From: Chitinophagaceae bacterium
GTDB taxonomy: Bacteria > Bacteroidota > Bacteroidia > Chitinophagales > Chitinophagaceae
DNA: 64,000 bases
Direction of reading: 5' to 3'
NCBI GenBank assembly: GCA_947381435.1
Contig: CANCVE010000008.1
Location: 18,418 to 82,417 of the forward strand
Positions 43,928-53,231 of this stretch are shown here, piece after piece. Numbering within the stretch: the first letter of the stretch is position 1; every line of letters begins with the position of its first letter. The position numbers and the translations under genes are program-made. Under the pieces are notes generated by a model. The model did not search any database, was not told where the DNA came from, and saw only the letters and a program-made list of their open reading frames with translations.

Positions 43928-45007
43928 ATGCGTTTTTACAGAAAAATATTCACTTTATTTTGCTTCCTAGCATTTGTTGTACAAGCAAATGCCCAACAAG
44001 ATTCTGTTACGCAAGACTTAGTTGCAAAAACGTTAGATGCAAAACCCATCATAAAGCCAATAAGAAAACTTGTTACTAAGAAAGACTCTTCTGCTAGTAG
44101 GCTCACACCAAATATCAAAGACACTTTTTCGGCTGCAAATCCAAATACTCTTGCAATTGATTCTGTAAAGCTAAAAGACTCTTTGTTATTGGTACAGAAA
44201 AGAGTAGACTCGATAAGGGTAGATTCCATTAAAAGAAGCATTGCCTTAGCCGCAAATAAAAAAGACACCTCATCGTATGCAAGCGTATTTGGCGGATCTT
44301 ATATTCCTGTTGGCTTAAGGGCTGTTGCACTGATGGAAAAAGAGCGGAATGCTGAGGGAAAGGAAATGATGTTTTATATATTAGTAGGTCTGGTAGCCAT
44401 CGTAGCACTAACAAGAACAATTTTTCCTCGGTATTTTATTAATATCTTTTCATTACTATTTCAAAAATCATATCGTCAAAAGCAAGCAATTGAGCAAATT
44501 ACAAATAGCAAAATATCCTCACTGATATTAAATATAGTTTTCATTGTATGTCTTGCCTTCTATCTAACCATCGTTTTACACAATAAAGGCTTCATTCATA
44601 TAAAATTTTGGCAGGTTTTATTATACGCTTTGGCACTAGTAGGTGGCGTATATTTATTTAAATACACCTTTCTAAACTTCATCGGTTGGGTGTTTAATGC
44701 GCGTGAGGCAATGGAATCTTACACCTTTGTTGTTTTTTTGAGCAATAAAATAACTGCTATATTGCTACTTCCATTTTTATTCATATTAACATTTACGGGT
44801 GGTGAAATTGCATCAATTGGATTGATGGCAACCTATTGTCTTTTTGGGTTGGTACTACTGTATAGGTATTTTGTTGCAATGAGTTCATTAAGAAATGAGC
44901 TTAGCTTTCACCCCTTGCATTTTTTCCTATACCTTTGCGCCGTTGAGATATTGCCATTGTTACTTATTTTCAAAGCAGTTTTCAATTTAATAACCACCAG
45001 CATATAA
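43928..45007 (+). CDS. DUF4271 family membrane protein
   Basis: A protein of 359 residues. A signal peptide (to about QANAQQ) is followed by ~110 residues of soluble, Lys/Ser/Asp-rich sequence with repeated VDSIRVDSIKRS, then about six to seven transmembrane helices (155-355). This is the DUF4271 layout. The function is unknown. It is paired with hemD downstream (25 bp), an order I recall as recurrent in Bacteroidota. Confidence 0.85.
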   Translation: MRFYRKIFTLFCFLAFVVQANAQQDSVTQDLVAKTLDAKPIIKPIRKLVTKKDSSASRLTPNIKDTFSAANPNTLAIDSVKLKDSLLLVQKRVDSIRVDSIKRSIALAANKKDTSSYASVFGGSYIPVGLRAVALMEKERNAEGKEMMFYILVGLVAIVALTRTIFPRYFINIFSLLFQKSYRQKQAIEQITNSKISSLILNIVFIVCLAFYLTIVLHNKGFIHIKFWQVLLYALALVGGVYLFKYTFLNFIGWVFNAREAMESYTFVVFLSNKITAILLLPFLFILTFTGGEIASIGLMATYCLFGLVLLYRYFVAMSSLRNELSFHPLHFFLYLCAVEILPLLLIFKAVFNLITTSI

Positions 45008-45032
45008 TTTTGCACAACCTTAGATAAGAAGA

Positions 45033-45827
45033 ATGGTTACGAAGGAAGAGAACAAGCCCGTTACTGAAAATATTTCGAAGAAGATATTAATATCTCAAGC
45101 TAGACCAGATAGCGACAAGTCCCCGTATTTTGAATTGCAACGTAAGTTTCCTGTAGAACTTGTGTTTTATCCATTCATAAAAATAGAAGGAATAACGGCC
45201 AAAGAATTCAGAAAACAAAAGATAGATTTAGCTAAATACTCCTCAATAATTTTTACTAGTCGCAATGCGATAGATCATTATTTTAGGATGAATGAAGATA
45301 TGAAGCGTACAATAGATCAGGAAACTAAGTATTTCTGTACTACTGAATCAGTTGCTTTGTATCTACAAAAGTTTATTCTTTATAGAAAAAGAAAAGTTTT
45401 CTTTGGTGCTACCGCCAATAATAAAAGCCTGTTTGACGTGATAAACAAACACAAGGACAACCAAAGTTTCTTGTACGTGTGTAGCGAAAACCAGCAAGAC
45501 AGTGAAATTGTAACTTGGCTCAAAACAAACAAATGCGACTTTAGCCTTGCATTTATGTATCGTAGTGTAAGTAATGACATTAAACCTTTGCTAGACGAAC
45601 ATGAGTTTGATGTTATTTGCCTATTTACGCCTAGTGGGCTAAAAAGTTTAATAGATAATTTTCCAGAATACAGACAAAACGGAACAATACTTGGAACTTT
45701 TGGTGAGAATACTAGCAAGGCAGTAATAGAAGCAGGATTAAATGTTGGTATTAAAGCACCTGTTCCTCAAGCCCCAAGCATGGTTACAGCACTAGAAAAA
45801 TATTTAGCAGAAGAAGCAAAAAAGTAA
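45033..45827 (+). CDS. hemD: Uroporphyrinogen-III synthase
   Basis: A protein of 264 residues. The fold is two Rossmann-like lobes: ILISQARPDSDKSPYFELQRKFPVELVFYPFIKIEG at the start, IIFTSRNAIDHYF (the typical T-S-x-N/A-A motif), and in the second lobe YVCSENQQDSEIVTWLKTN, VICLFTPSGLKSLIDNFPEY and GTFGENTSKAVIEAGL. The family is very variable, so recognition relies on these motifs. It closes hydroxymethylbilane into uroporphyrinogen III for heme synthesis. It has a ~20-residue N-terminal extension compared with minimal HemD. Confidence 0.9.
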   Translation: MVTKEENKPVTENISKKILISQARPDSDKSPYFELQRKFPVELVFYPFIKIEGITAKEFRKQKIDLAKYSSIIFTSRNAIDHYFRMNEDMKRTIDQETKYFCTTESVALYLQKFILYRKRKVFFGATANNKSLFDVINKHKDNQSFLYVCSENQQDSEIVTWLKTNKCDFSLAFMYRSVSNDIKPLLDEHEFDVICLFTPSGLKSLIDNFPEYRQNGTILGTFGENTSKAVIEAGLNVGIKAPVPQAPSMVTALEKYLAEEAKK

Positions 45828-45829
45828 GT

Positions 45830-46804
45830 TTACTTTAGGTTATGGATTTGTTTTAACTCTAAACAGATTCTATTTACAGAAATATTTAGAGGTGTGTATT
45901 GCAATGCAGGCAATGCTTTTAACAGTTTACCATTATTGAAGTGTACTTTTAGTTGTGCAGTATGGGCTGTTTCTTTGGTTAGTAATGGTTTCTTTCCCGT
46001 AATAAAACCTTTTATCGCTTCCACTCTCCAAACTATTTCGGCAATGGTTTTTGTTACTTTCTTAGTGGGAGGTTTCTTGCCAAAAGCAACGGCTATCATC
46101 GTGAATAAATCTTTATAACTCACATTATCTCCATTCGCAATAAATCTTTGAGCCACAATATTGCTATTCATTAGTAACACCATTGCTTTTACCACATCTG
46201 CCACATCTACAAAGCCCGATATTCCATTAGTAAACCAAGGAAACTCATTATACACAGATTTAAATATACCCGCACTTCCTTTATTCCAATCCGCTGCACC
46301 AAGAATAATGGTAGGGTTTATAATTACGGCATTTAGTCCTTCACCAATTCCTCTCCATACTTCCATTTCGGCCAAATACTTGGTTTTCCCGTACTCACTA
46401 TTGCCAGTAGCCTCGCTCCAAGTCATGGTTTCATCAATTGGCTTATCCTCCCTTGTTCTTCCAAGTGCGGCCACCGAGCTTACGTACAACAGCTTTTCTA
46501 TACCGCCATCCAAGCATGCATTTACCACATTAGCCGTTCCTTCTACGTTTGTTTTATATAATAATTCTTTATCTTTTGGATTGAAAGAAACTATTGCCGC
46601 ACAATGATATACTTGTGCTACATCTTTCATGGCATCTTCTAAATCCAATACATCAAGGATATCTCCTTTAAACCATTCAAGGTTTTGATGTACTATTTCA
46701 GGATGTTTGGAGTGGTACATAGCCCTTACCTTCCCTCCTTCTTTTAAAAGAAAAGAAATTAAATGACTTCCTACCAATCCGCTACTTCCTGTTACTAATA
46801 CCAT
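45830..46804 (-). CDS. NAD(P)-dependent epimerase/dehydratase family protein
   Basis: An extended SDR of 324 residues: TGSSGLVGSHL (5-15) binds the cofactor, followed by VYHCAAIVSF, SSVAALG and the catalytic Y-x-x-x-K in YGKTKYLAE. It resembles the dihydroflavonol-reductase-like branch rather than sugar-nucleotide epimerases, but the substrate is not evident. It is convergent with hemD (2-bp gap) and lies 133 bp from murA on the same strand. Confidence 0.88.
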   Translation of the reverse strand: MVLVTGSSGLVGSHLISFLLKEGGKVRAMYHSKHPEIVHQNLEWFKGDILDVLDLEDAMKDVAQVYHCAAIVSFNPKDKELLYKTNVEGTANVVNACLDGGIEKLLYVSSVAALGRTREDKPIDETMTWSEATGNSEYGKTKYLAEMEVWRGIGEGLNAVIINPTIILGAADWNKGSAGIFKSVYNEFPWFTNGISGFVDVADVVKAMVLLMNSNIVAQRFIANGDNVSYKDLFTMIAVAFGKKPPTKKVTKTIAEIVWRVEAIKGFITGKKPLLTKETAHTAQLKVHFNNGKLLKALPALQYTPLNISVNRICLELKQIHNLK

Positions 46805-46937
46805 ATTTATGATTGAATTAGAGAATGAATCATCAACCTTTCGTTTTCTACTTAGTCGTTGCTCGTTAAGAACGAAAGTCGTAAGTTCTGGTTGTTAAAC
46901 ACTAGCGATTCCCGTTTCTTCCGATTTTCGATTCTTT

Positions 46938-48242
46938 CTATGCTCTCTCTATATCTGCGCCCAATGCCCTGAGTCGGGTATCTATATTCTGATATCCTCT
47001 GTCTATCTGCTCAATATTCTGTATGGTACTTTTCCCTTCAGCACTCAATGCTGCAATCAAAAGAGCCTGCCCCGCACGTATATCTGGGCTGGTCATGGTA
47101 ATACCTCTCAGTGCGTATTTTCTGCCCAAACCTATTACGGTTGCACGGTGAGGGTCGCACAATATAATCTGCGCCCCCATGTCTATCAATTTGTCTACAA
47201 AGAATAAGCGACTTTCAAACATTTTTTGATGAATAAGAACGCTTCCTCTTGCTTGTGTTGCTATTACAAGCATAATGCTTATCAAATCGGGCGTAAACCC
47301 TGGCCAAGGATGATCGTAAATAGTCAAAATTCCGCCATCCATATAGGTCGTAACCTCATAACTATCTTGTGCAGGAACATGAATATCATCACCGTTAATA
47401 TCGAACTGAATCCCCATCTGAGCAAACTTTTCAGGTATCATTCCAAGATGATTTACACCTGCACCTTTAATGGTAATCTCACTCTGTGTCATAGCGGCAA
47501 GACCAATAAAACTGCCTACTTCTATCATATCTGGCAGCATCGCGTGCTCGGTTCCCTGCAGTTCGCTAACGCCTTCTATCACCAAAAGATTACTTCCTAT
47601 CCCAGAAATCTTTGCGCCCATTCTGCTAAGCATATTGCAAAGTTGTTGTAGATATGGCTCGCAGGCTGCATTGTAAATGGTGGTAATTCCTTCGGCCAAA
47701 ACTGCTGCCATAACAATGTTTGCAGTACCAGTAACAGAAGGTTCATCCAGCAGCATAAAGGCTCCCTTCAAATGAGGTGCTGTCAGTTTAAAAACGTGCT
47801 TACTATCATCATATTCAAACTTAGCTCCTAGTTTTTCAAAGCCAATTATGTGCGTATCCAGCCTTCTTCTTCCTATTTTATCTCCACCAGGTTTTGGGAT
47901 ATATGCTTTTTTAAACCTAGCCAACATGGGTCCAGCCAATAAAACCGACCCTCTAAGTTTGCCCCCTTTCTGCCTAAAAGCTTCCGATGTAAAATAATCT
48001 GTATCTACAGCATCAGCTGTAAAAATGCAGGTATGTCTATCTATCCTGTTCACTTTTACGCCCATATCTTCCAACAGTTCTATGAGTAAGTTTACATCTA
48101 AGATGTCTGGGATATTATTGATTTTTACTGGAGATGCAGTCAATAAAACGGCACTTATTATTTGAAGAGCCTCATTTTTTGCCCCTTGAGGAACGATGGT
48201 TCCCTTCAATTTATTACCTCCTCGTACTATAAATGATGACAT
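46938..48242 (-). CDS. murA: UDP-N-acetylglucosamine 1-carboxyvinyltransferase (MurA, Asp variant)
   Basis: A protein of 434 residues with the EPT-synthase fold: KLKGTIVPQGAKNEALQIISAVLL (12-35) carries the catalytic Lys-Asn pair, then RGSVLLAGPMLARF and GRRRLDTHIIGFEKLGA. The active-site loop reads PKPGGDKIGRRRLD, so the residue equivalent to E. coli Cys115 is Asp (D121). This substitution is known to abolish fosfomycin binding while retaining activity in other bacteria. It catalyses the first committed step of peptidoglycan synthesis. The start ATG at 48242 gives the usual MSSFIVRGG opening. Confidence 0.96.
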   Translation of the reverse strand: MSSFIVRGGNKLKGTIVPQGAKNEALQIISAVLLTASPVKINNIPDILDVNLLIELLEDMGVKVNRIDRHTCIFTADAVDTDYFTSEAFRQKGGKLRGSVLLAGPMLARFKKAYIPKPGGDKIGRRRLDTHIIGFEKLGAKFEYDDSKHVFKLTAPHLKGAFMLLDEPSVTGTANIVMAAVLAEGITTIYNAACEPYLQQLCNMLSRMGAKISGIGSNLLVIEGVSELQGTEHAMLPDMIEVGSFIGLAAMTQSEITIKGAGVNHLGMIPEKFAQMGIQFDINGDDIHVPAQDSYEVTTYMDGGILTIYDHPWPGFTPDLISIMLVIATQARGSVLIHQKMFESRLFFVDKLIDMGAQIILCDPHRATVIGLGRKYALRGITMTSPDIRAGQALLIAALSAEGKSTIQNIEQIDRGYQNIDTRLRALGADIERA

Positions 48243-48412
48243 GTATGTTGTATTAAGCTAGTTGTTTAAATGAATCAGAAAGCGTAAAAGTAGGGAGTTG
48301 AAAGTTTGATTTGCAAAAACGTTATAGAGAAATTTGTTTTTAGATGATAGGAATTAGCCTGGCTTTTGAAAAACAGGCATTAAAATACCGCAATTGTCCA
48401 GCTGAACGGAAC

Positions 48413-48601
48413 CTTCGTAAGGGCTTACACAACTTCCGTCCAAGCTTCCGCAACTTCCGTTCAACTGAATATTTCTTCCGTAAGCCCTTACCGAACTTCG
48501 GTAAGGGCTTACGGACTTTCCGTTCAGGCTTACCGAACCTCCGTTCAATTGAACATTTCTTCCGGAAGGGCTTACGGAACTTCGGTTCAACTGAACAATT
48601 T
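48413..48601. repeat. Array of nine 21-bp tandem repeats (array F)
   Basis: TTCCG-type units start at 48434, 48455, 48476, 48497, 48518, 48539, 48560 and 48581 (exact 21-bp step), preceded by a decayed first unit at 48413. Two unit types alternate irregularly, each built on a perfect dyad: GTAAGGGCTTAC/GTAAGCCCTTAC and GTTCAACTGAAC/GTTCAATTGAAC. The palindromes are conserved although their bases differ. The array lies between the divergent murA and nucleotidyltransferase-kinase genes, so it could influence both promoters. Confidence 0.92.
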
Positions 48602-48704
48602 TTACATATTGCCTGCAAAAGCCAAAAATTGTTTGTAACATTTTTATAATGTATTTACATTGTATATAACTCTTAGCTATTTTCGTCAGGTAATTAAAGA
48701 AACA

Positions 48705-49856
48705 ATGGGTAATCAGAAAAAGGTAATGGTAACGGGTTGCTTCGACCTCATGCATAGTGGTCATGTGGCGTTTTTGAATGAAGGCAAAAAGTTGGGAGAT
48801 GTATATGCTTGCATCGGAAATGATGAAAATGTTTTCCAATTGAAGGGTCGATATCCTGTAAATCATCAATACGAACGTAAATACATGCTCGAAAACTTAT
48901 CGGCAGTAAAAGAGTGTCGTATCAATAAAGGTTATGGCATCATCGACTTTTTAGAAGAATTAGAAGAAATAAAGCCAGACGTATTCTTGGTAAATGAAGA
49001 TGGTTCTACACCCGATAAGGCAAGAATTTGTGCTGAAAAAGGCATTGAGTATAAAGTTTTTGCGCGTGTTCCGCATGGCGATTTGCCAGTACGCTCTACT
49101 ACGAGTTTGCGCACAGAATGCCTTATTCCGTTTCGTATAGATTTGGCTGGCGGATGGCTCGATCAACCTTTTGTTTCTAAATTTTATCCAGGTCCCGTGC
49201 TTACTGTTTCCATTGAGCCAACTATGGAATTTAATAATAGGAGTGGAATGTCTTCTAGCACCCGCAATAAAGCCATAGAATTATGGAGAACTGAAATTCC
49301 ATCTGGCGATAAAGAAAAGCTTGCAAAAGTTTTATTTACCTACGAGAATCCTCCTGGCACAAAGCTTATTGCAGGCAGCCAAGATTCTTTAGGCATCGTT
49401 TTGCCTTGTTTGAATAAGCTTCATTATAATGGTGAATATTGGCCTCATAAAATAGAATCTGTGTATGATGAATCTATCATCAGTTGGATAGAAAGTCATT
49501 TGTTTCTGGTTACGCTTGGCCCTCGACATTCTAGTTATTCTGTTTTGGATGATACAAATATTACCCAGGAAGGAGCAAAAGCATTGGCAGATGCCACAGA
49601 AGATTGTTGGAATGCAATATTGGAAAAAGATGTTTTTGCCTTTGGACAGGCTTTTACTGCATCTTTTGATGCACAGATCAAAATGTTTCCTCACATGGTA
49701 AGTCAAGATATTTTATCTCAGATAGAAGCTTATAAACATAAGGTTGCTGGTTGGAAACTTAGTGGTGCAGGCGGTGGAGGATATTTGATTTTTGTATCTA
49801 ATACCCCACTTGAAAATGCTATTCAGATTAAAATAAGAAGAAAAGATATTAATTAG
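48705..49856 (+). CDS. Bifunctional cytidylyltransferase-like / GHMP kinase-like fusion
   Basis: A protein of 383 residues from the ATG at 48705. Residues 1-135 are a nucleotidyltransferase of the TagD/HldE-C type, with VTGCFDLMHSGHVAFL (HSGH at 17-20) and RSTTSLR (130-136). Residues 140-383 are GHMP-kinase-like: PFRIDLAGGWLDQP (142-155), a compact GMSSST (181-186), GSQDSLG (225-231) and KLSGAGGGGYLIF (351-363). GHMP kinases of the HddA type phosphorylate heptose or other sugars, so the fusion may activate a sugar for surface polysaccharides. The kinase half is ~245 residues, shorter than usual, and its second motif is atypical. A frame from 48660 exists, but the -7-like TATTTTCG at about 48680 supports the later start. 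Confidence 0.82.
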   Translation: MGNQKKVMVTGCFDLMHSGHVAFLNEGKKLGDVYACIGNDENVFQLKGRYPVNHQYERKYMLENLSAVKECRINKGYGIIDFLEELEEIKPDVFLVNEDGSTPDKARICAEKGIEYKVFARVPHGDLPVRSTTSLRTECLIPFRIDLAGGWLDQPFVSKFYPGPVLTVSIEPTMEFNNRSGMSSSTRNKAIELWRTEIPSGDKEKLAKVLFTYENPPGTKLIAGSQDSLGIVLPCLNKLHYNGEYWPHKIESVYDESIISWIESHLFLVTLGPRHSSYSVLDDTNITQEGAKALADATEDCWNAILEKDVFAFGQAFTASFDAQIKMFPHMVSQDILSQIEAYKHKVAGWKLSGAGGGGYLIFVSNTPLENAIQIKIRRKDIN

Positions 49857-49977
49857 GGTAGGCATTTATTTAATATTTTGGTTGATTAATTAAACAGTTA
49901 ATTGACTTTATGCCAACTAATAATTAAATAAAATGTAGGAGGAGATGCCCTTTGATTATATAAATAATTAAATTTTA

Positions 49978-50007
49978 TTGCCTACTCACTTCCAACTGTT
50001 ATTTTTG
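49978..50007 (+). promoter_or_regulatory. Promoter of glyA
   Basis: TTG at 49978-49980 and TATTTTTG at 50000-50007 with 19-bp spacing. A small hairpin GAGGT/ACCTC (50025-50040) lies in the 5' leader. Confidence 0.65.
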
Positions 50008-50055
50008 CGCCTCAATTTTTAAAAGAGGTTTAATTACCTCATAAAAAATAAGCAA

Positions 50056-51333
50056 ATGCAGAGAGATACTTTGGTTTTCGACCTGATAAATCAGGAGTTA
50101 GAGCGTCAACGTCATGGAATAGAATTGATTGCTAGTGAAAACTTTACATCATTACAAGTGATGCAGGCAATGGGCGGTGTGATGACAAACAAGTATGCTG
50201 AAGGCTATCCGGGTCGTCGTTATTATGCTGGTTGTGAAATAGTTGACCAAACAGAACAACTTGCCATTGATCGTTTAAAACAAATATTTAATGTAGAATA
50301 TGCCAATGTGCAACCTCACAGTGGTGCACAAGCCAATGCAGCCATTGCTTTGGCGGTTTTGCAACCGGGAGATGTAACATTAGGATTGGATTTGAGTATG
50401 GGTGGTCACCTTACACATGGTAGCCCCGTGAACTATAGCGGTAAATTGTATAATGCCCATTTTTATGGTGTGGTAAAAGAAACTGGTTTAATTGATTACG
50501 AAATGCTTGAAAGCCAAGCGCGTACCTTGAAACCAAAATTAATCATCTGTGGTGCTAGTGCTTATAGCCGTGATTGGGATTATAAAAGAATCCGTGCAGT
50601 AGCTGACGAAGTTGGTGCATTGGTTTGGGCAGATATAGCACATCCAGCAGGGTTAATAGCCAAAGGATTATTGAATAGTCCGTTCGAATATTGTCACTTT
50701 GTAAGTTCTACTACCCACAAAACATTGCGTGGACCTCGTGGTGGCGTAATTATGATGGGTAAAGATTTCGAAAATCCTTTCGGATTAAAAGACAACAAAG
50801 GCAATGTACGCATGATGAGCAGCTTAATAGATTTAGCTGTTTTCCCAGGTATTCAAGGTGGGCCTTTGCAACACGTTATAGCTGCAAAGGCAATTGCTTT
50901 TGGAGAAATACTAACGGATGAGTTCTTGATTTATCAACAACAAGTTCAGAAGAATGCACAAGCAATGGCAAAGGCATTTGTAGAAAAAGAATACAACATC
51001 ATTAGTGGTGGAACCGATAATCATTTGATGCTTATTGACCTCAGAAATAAGAACATCAGTGGTAAAAAAGCAGAACAAGCATTGGTGAAAGCCGATATTA
51101 CTGCCAATAAAAATATGGTTCCTTTTGATGATAAGAGTGCATTCATTACCAGTGGTATCCGTTTTGGTGTTGCAGCTGTAACTACCAGAGGAATGGTGGA
51201 AAGCGATATGCAATTTGTTGTAAACGCAATAGATAGGGTTCTATTGAATGCGGAAAGCGAATATGAAATTGCAACTGTGAAGAAACAAGTGAATGAATTT
51301 ATGGAACAATTTAAATTGTATCCAGAACTATAA
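50056..51333 (+). CDS. glyA: Serine hydroxymethyltransferase
   Basis: A protein of 425 residues, the usual length. The PLP lysine is K222 in [14 protein letters not shown] (217-230). Other conserved parts are [11 protein letters not shown] (22-32), [20 protein letters not shown] YYAGC and [10 protein letters not shown]. It interconverts serine and glycine with transfer of one carbon to tetrahydrofolate and complements the glycine-cleavage T protein encoded at 24 kb. It has its own promoter. Confidence 0.97.
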   Translation: MQRDTLVFDLINQELERQRHGIELIASENFTSLQVMQAMGGVMTNKYAEGYPGRRYYAGCEIVDQTEQLAIDRLKQIFNVEYANVQPHSGAQANAAIALAVLQPGDVTLGLDLSMGGHLTHGSPVNYSGKLYNAHFYGVVKETGLIDYEMLESQARTLKPKLIICGASAYSRDWDYKRIRAVADEVGALVWADIAHPAGLIAKGLLNSPFEYCHFVSSTTHKTLRGPRGGVIMMGKDFENPFGLKDNKGNVRMMSSLIDLAVFPGIQGGPLQHVIAAKAIAFGEILTDEFLIYQQQVQKNAQAMAKAFVEKEYNIISGGTDNHLMLIDLRNKNISGKKAEQALVKADITANKNMVPFDDKSAFITSGIRFGVAAVTTRGMVESDMQFVVNAIDRVLLNAESEYEIATVKKQVNEFMEQFKLYPEL

Positions 51334-51418
51334 CAATTGATAATTAATAATTGATAATTGACATGATTTTCTGGCAATAAAATATCAATTATAAATTATC
51401 AATTATCAATTATTAAAA
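51334..51418. repeat. AT-rich inverted repeat between glyA and the DUF4293 gene
   Basis: TGATAATTAATAATTGATAATTGA (about 51339-51361) is mirrored by TCAATTATAAATTATCAATTATCAATT (about 51385-51412). This can form a long A-T hairpin in the intercistronic mRNA. A related simple repeat (ATGAGATATGAGTTATGAG) follows the next gene at 51845. Confidence 0.65.
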
Positions 51419-51420
51419 TT

Positions 51421-51843
51421 ATGATACAGCGCATCCAATCCATTTGGCTTTTGTTGGCTTCCATCTGTACAGTTCTTACAGTAAAGTTGTCTTTTTATAC
51501 TGGGAATAAACTAGATGTCCTAACAAAAACAAAGGCTTTTGTGCAATTAAACGCACAAAGCGATATGGTATTAACCGTATTGGTAGGCTTTATTTTGGCT
51601 GCTTGTTTAATTGCCATCTTTTTGTTTAAAGATAGAAAAAGACAATTACTCGTAACTGGAGTTACCGCCCTTGTGGCTATTATCAACATCGTTATCTACA
51701 TATCAGAGACACGGTCTTTTGTAGAAGGACAATACTCAATCACATCTACCATTACTTTCCTTGTCCCTTTGTTTTTATTGCTTGCCGCAAGGGGCATCTG
51801 GAAAGACGAACAATTAGTAAAAAGCGCAGATAGACTAAGATAG
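51421..51843 (+). CDS. DUF4293 family membrane protein
   Basis: A protein of 140 residues with four transmembrane helices (about 7-25, 47-65, 72-92 and 106-124). The opening MIQRIQSIWLLLASICTV is the DUF4293 hallmark. The function is unknown. It lies between glyA and an aminotransferase on the same strand, though the inverted repeats on both sides may separate transcripts. Confidence 0.85.
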   Translation: MIQRIQSIWLLLASICTVLTVKLSFYTGNKLDVLTKTKAFVQLNAQSDMVLTVLVGFILAACLIAIFLFKDRKRQLLVTGVTALVAIINIVIYISETRSFVEGQYSITSTITFLVPLFLLLAARGIWKDEQLVKSADRLR

Positions 51844-51844
51844 A

Positions 51845-51925
51845 TATGAGATATGAGTTATGAGATATGAGTTATTTATTCAACTACTATCTACTATCTA
51901 CTATCTAATATCTTCTTCTAAAGAA
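51845..51925. repeat. Simple-sequence dyad ATGAGATATGAG / CTACTATCTA
   Basis: Short-period repeats of ATATGAGTT and CTACTATCT fill the gap before the aminotransferase. They resemble other low-complexity sequence seen at 54686-54832 and 63640-63720. Confidence 0.5.
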
Positions 51926-51929
51926 GATT

Positions 51930-53129
51930 ATGTTACAAATAAGTAAGCGTGGGCAAGAAATGCCCCCATCCCCCATTAGAAAGCTTGTTCCTTATGCAGA
52001 AGCTGCTGTATCGAAAGGAATTAAAGTATATCATTTAAATATTGGTCAGCCTGATATTGAAACGCCTCAATTGATGCTTGATGCGGTACGAAATAGCGAT
52101 TTTAAAATATTAGATTACGGTCATAGTGCAGGTAATGAGAGTTACCGCCGAAAACTTGTAGGCTATTATAAAGGTATAGGTATTGATTTAGATTATAAAC
52201 AAATACTCATTACCACAGGCGGTAGCGAAGCATTGTTGTTTGCCTTTATGGCATGCTTCGATCCGGGTGATGAAGTAATTATTCCTGAACCTTTCTATGC
52301 CAACTATCACGGTTTTGCAGCAGAGGCTGGGGTGGAAGTGGTAACCATCACTTCGGATATTTCTACCGGTTTCGCCTTGCCACCAGTAGAAGAAATAGAA
52401 AAGAAAATTACGGCACGTACAAAAGGAATTGTTATCTGTAACCCCAACAATCCTACCGGCTATGTTTACAGCAAGGAGGAATTGGAACAATTGGGCGCAA
52501 TGGTAGCCAAGCACAACTTGTTTTTCTTTTGTGATGAAGCTTACAGAGAGTTTAATTATGAAGGAGAAATGCCAATGTCGTCTTTAAACCTGACAGGTGT
52601 AAATGACAATGTGGTAATGGTAGATACCATCAGTAAAAGATACAGTGCATGCGGTGGTAGAATTGGTGCCTTGGTTACAAGAAATAGATCATTGATTAAT
52701 ACGGTTATGAAGTTTGCTCAAGCAAGATTGTGTCCTCCAAGCTTTGCACAGATGGCTGGAGAGGCTGCACTAGATCTTCCTGCTGACTATTTTGATCAGA
52801 CTAAAGCAGAATACAAAAGCAGGAGAGACCTGATAGTAAGCAGACTAAACGCAATGGATGGGGTATATTGTCCTAAACCAAGCGGTGCTTTCTATGCAAT
52901 AGCCGAGTTACCAATTGATGATGCTAATAAATTTTGTCAGTGGTTATTGGAATCCTTCAGTTACAAAGGAGCCACGGTTATGTTGGCACCTGGCACAGGA
53001 TTTTATGCTACACCGGGCCTAGGGAAAAACCAAGTTAGGTTAGCTTATGTATTAAATAAGGACGACATAAATGCAGCAATGGATTGCTTGATTGAGGCCT
53101 TAAAAGTATACTCTACCGATTTGCGATAA
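51930..53129 (+). CDS. Class I/II pyridoxal-phosphate aminotransferase
   Basis: A protein of 399 residues. Conserved residues of fold-type I aminotransferases are in place: N174 in CNPNNPTGYVYS, D202 and Y205 in CDEAYREF, the PLP lysine K236 in SKRYSACGGRIG and R244. The N-terminal LNIGQPDIETP is typical of the AspC/AspB-like group. It probably transaminates aspartate or related amino acids with 2-oxoglutarate; the substrate cannot be fixed by eye. Confidence 0.92.
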   Translation: MLQISKRGQEMPPSPIRKLVPYAEAAVSKGIKVYHLNIGQPDIETPQLMLDAVRNSDFKILDYGHSAGNESYRRKLVGYYKGIGIDLDYKQILITTGGSEALLFAFMACFDPGDEVIIPEPFYANYHGFAAEAGVEVVTITSDISTGFALPPVEEIEKKITARTKGIVICNPNNPTGYVYSKEELEQLGAMVAKHNLFFFCDEAYREFNYEGEMPMSSLNLTGVNDNVVMVDTISKRYSACGGRIGALVTRNRSLINTVMKFAQARLCPPSFAQMAGEAALDLPADYFDQTKAEYKSRRDLIVSRLNAMDGVYCPKPSGAFYAIAELPIDDANKFCQWLLESFSYKGATVMLAPGTGFYATPGLGKNQVRLAYVLNKDDINAAMDCLIEALKVYSTDLR

Positions 53130-53231
53130 GGGGTAATTTTATTATAGTGTTAATTTGTTGGGCAGCGGAAGATTTGATTTTCAAGTCTTCCTTTTTTATA
53201 GTTATAACTAGAAAAAATTAACCCCAATCAA

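Noticed and set aside
48344..48869. Frames on both strands through array F, one overlapping the nucleotidyltransferase gene
   Set aside because: They follow from the 21-bp period and overlap a well-supported gene.
48705..49856. Assignment as hldE or as a fucokinase/GDP-fucose enzyme
   Set aside because: The kinase half has GHMP, not ribokinase, motifs, and the nucleotidyltransferase half is of the cytidylyltransferase type. Neither named enzyme fits, so no symbol was given.
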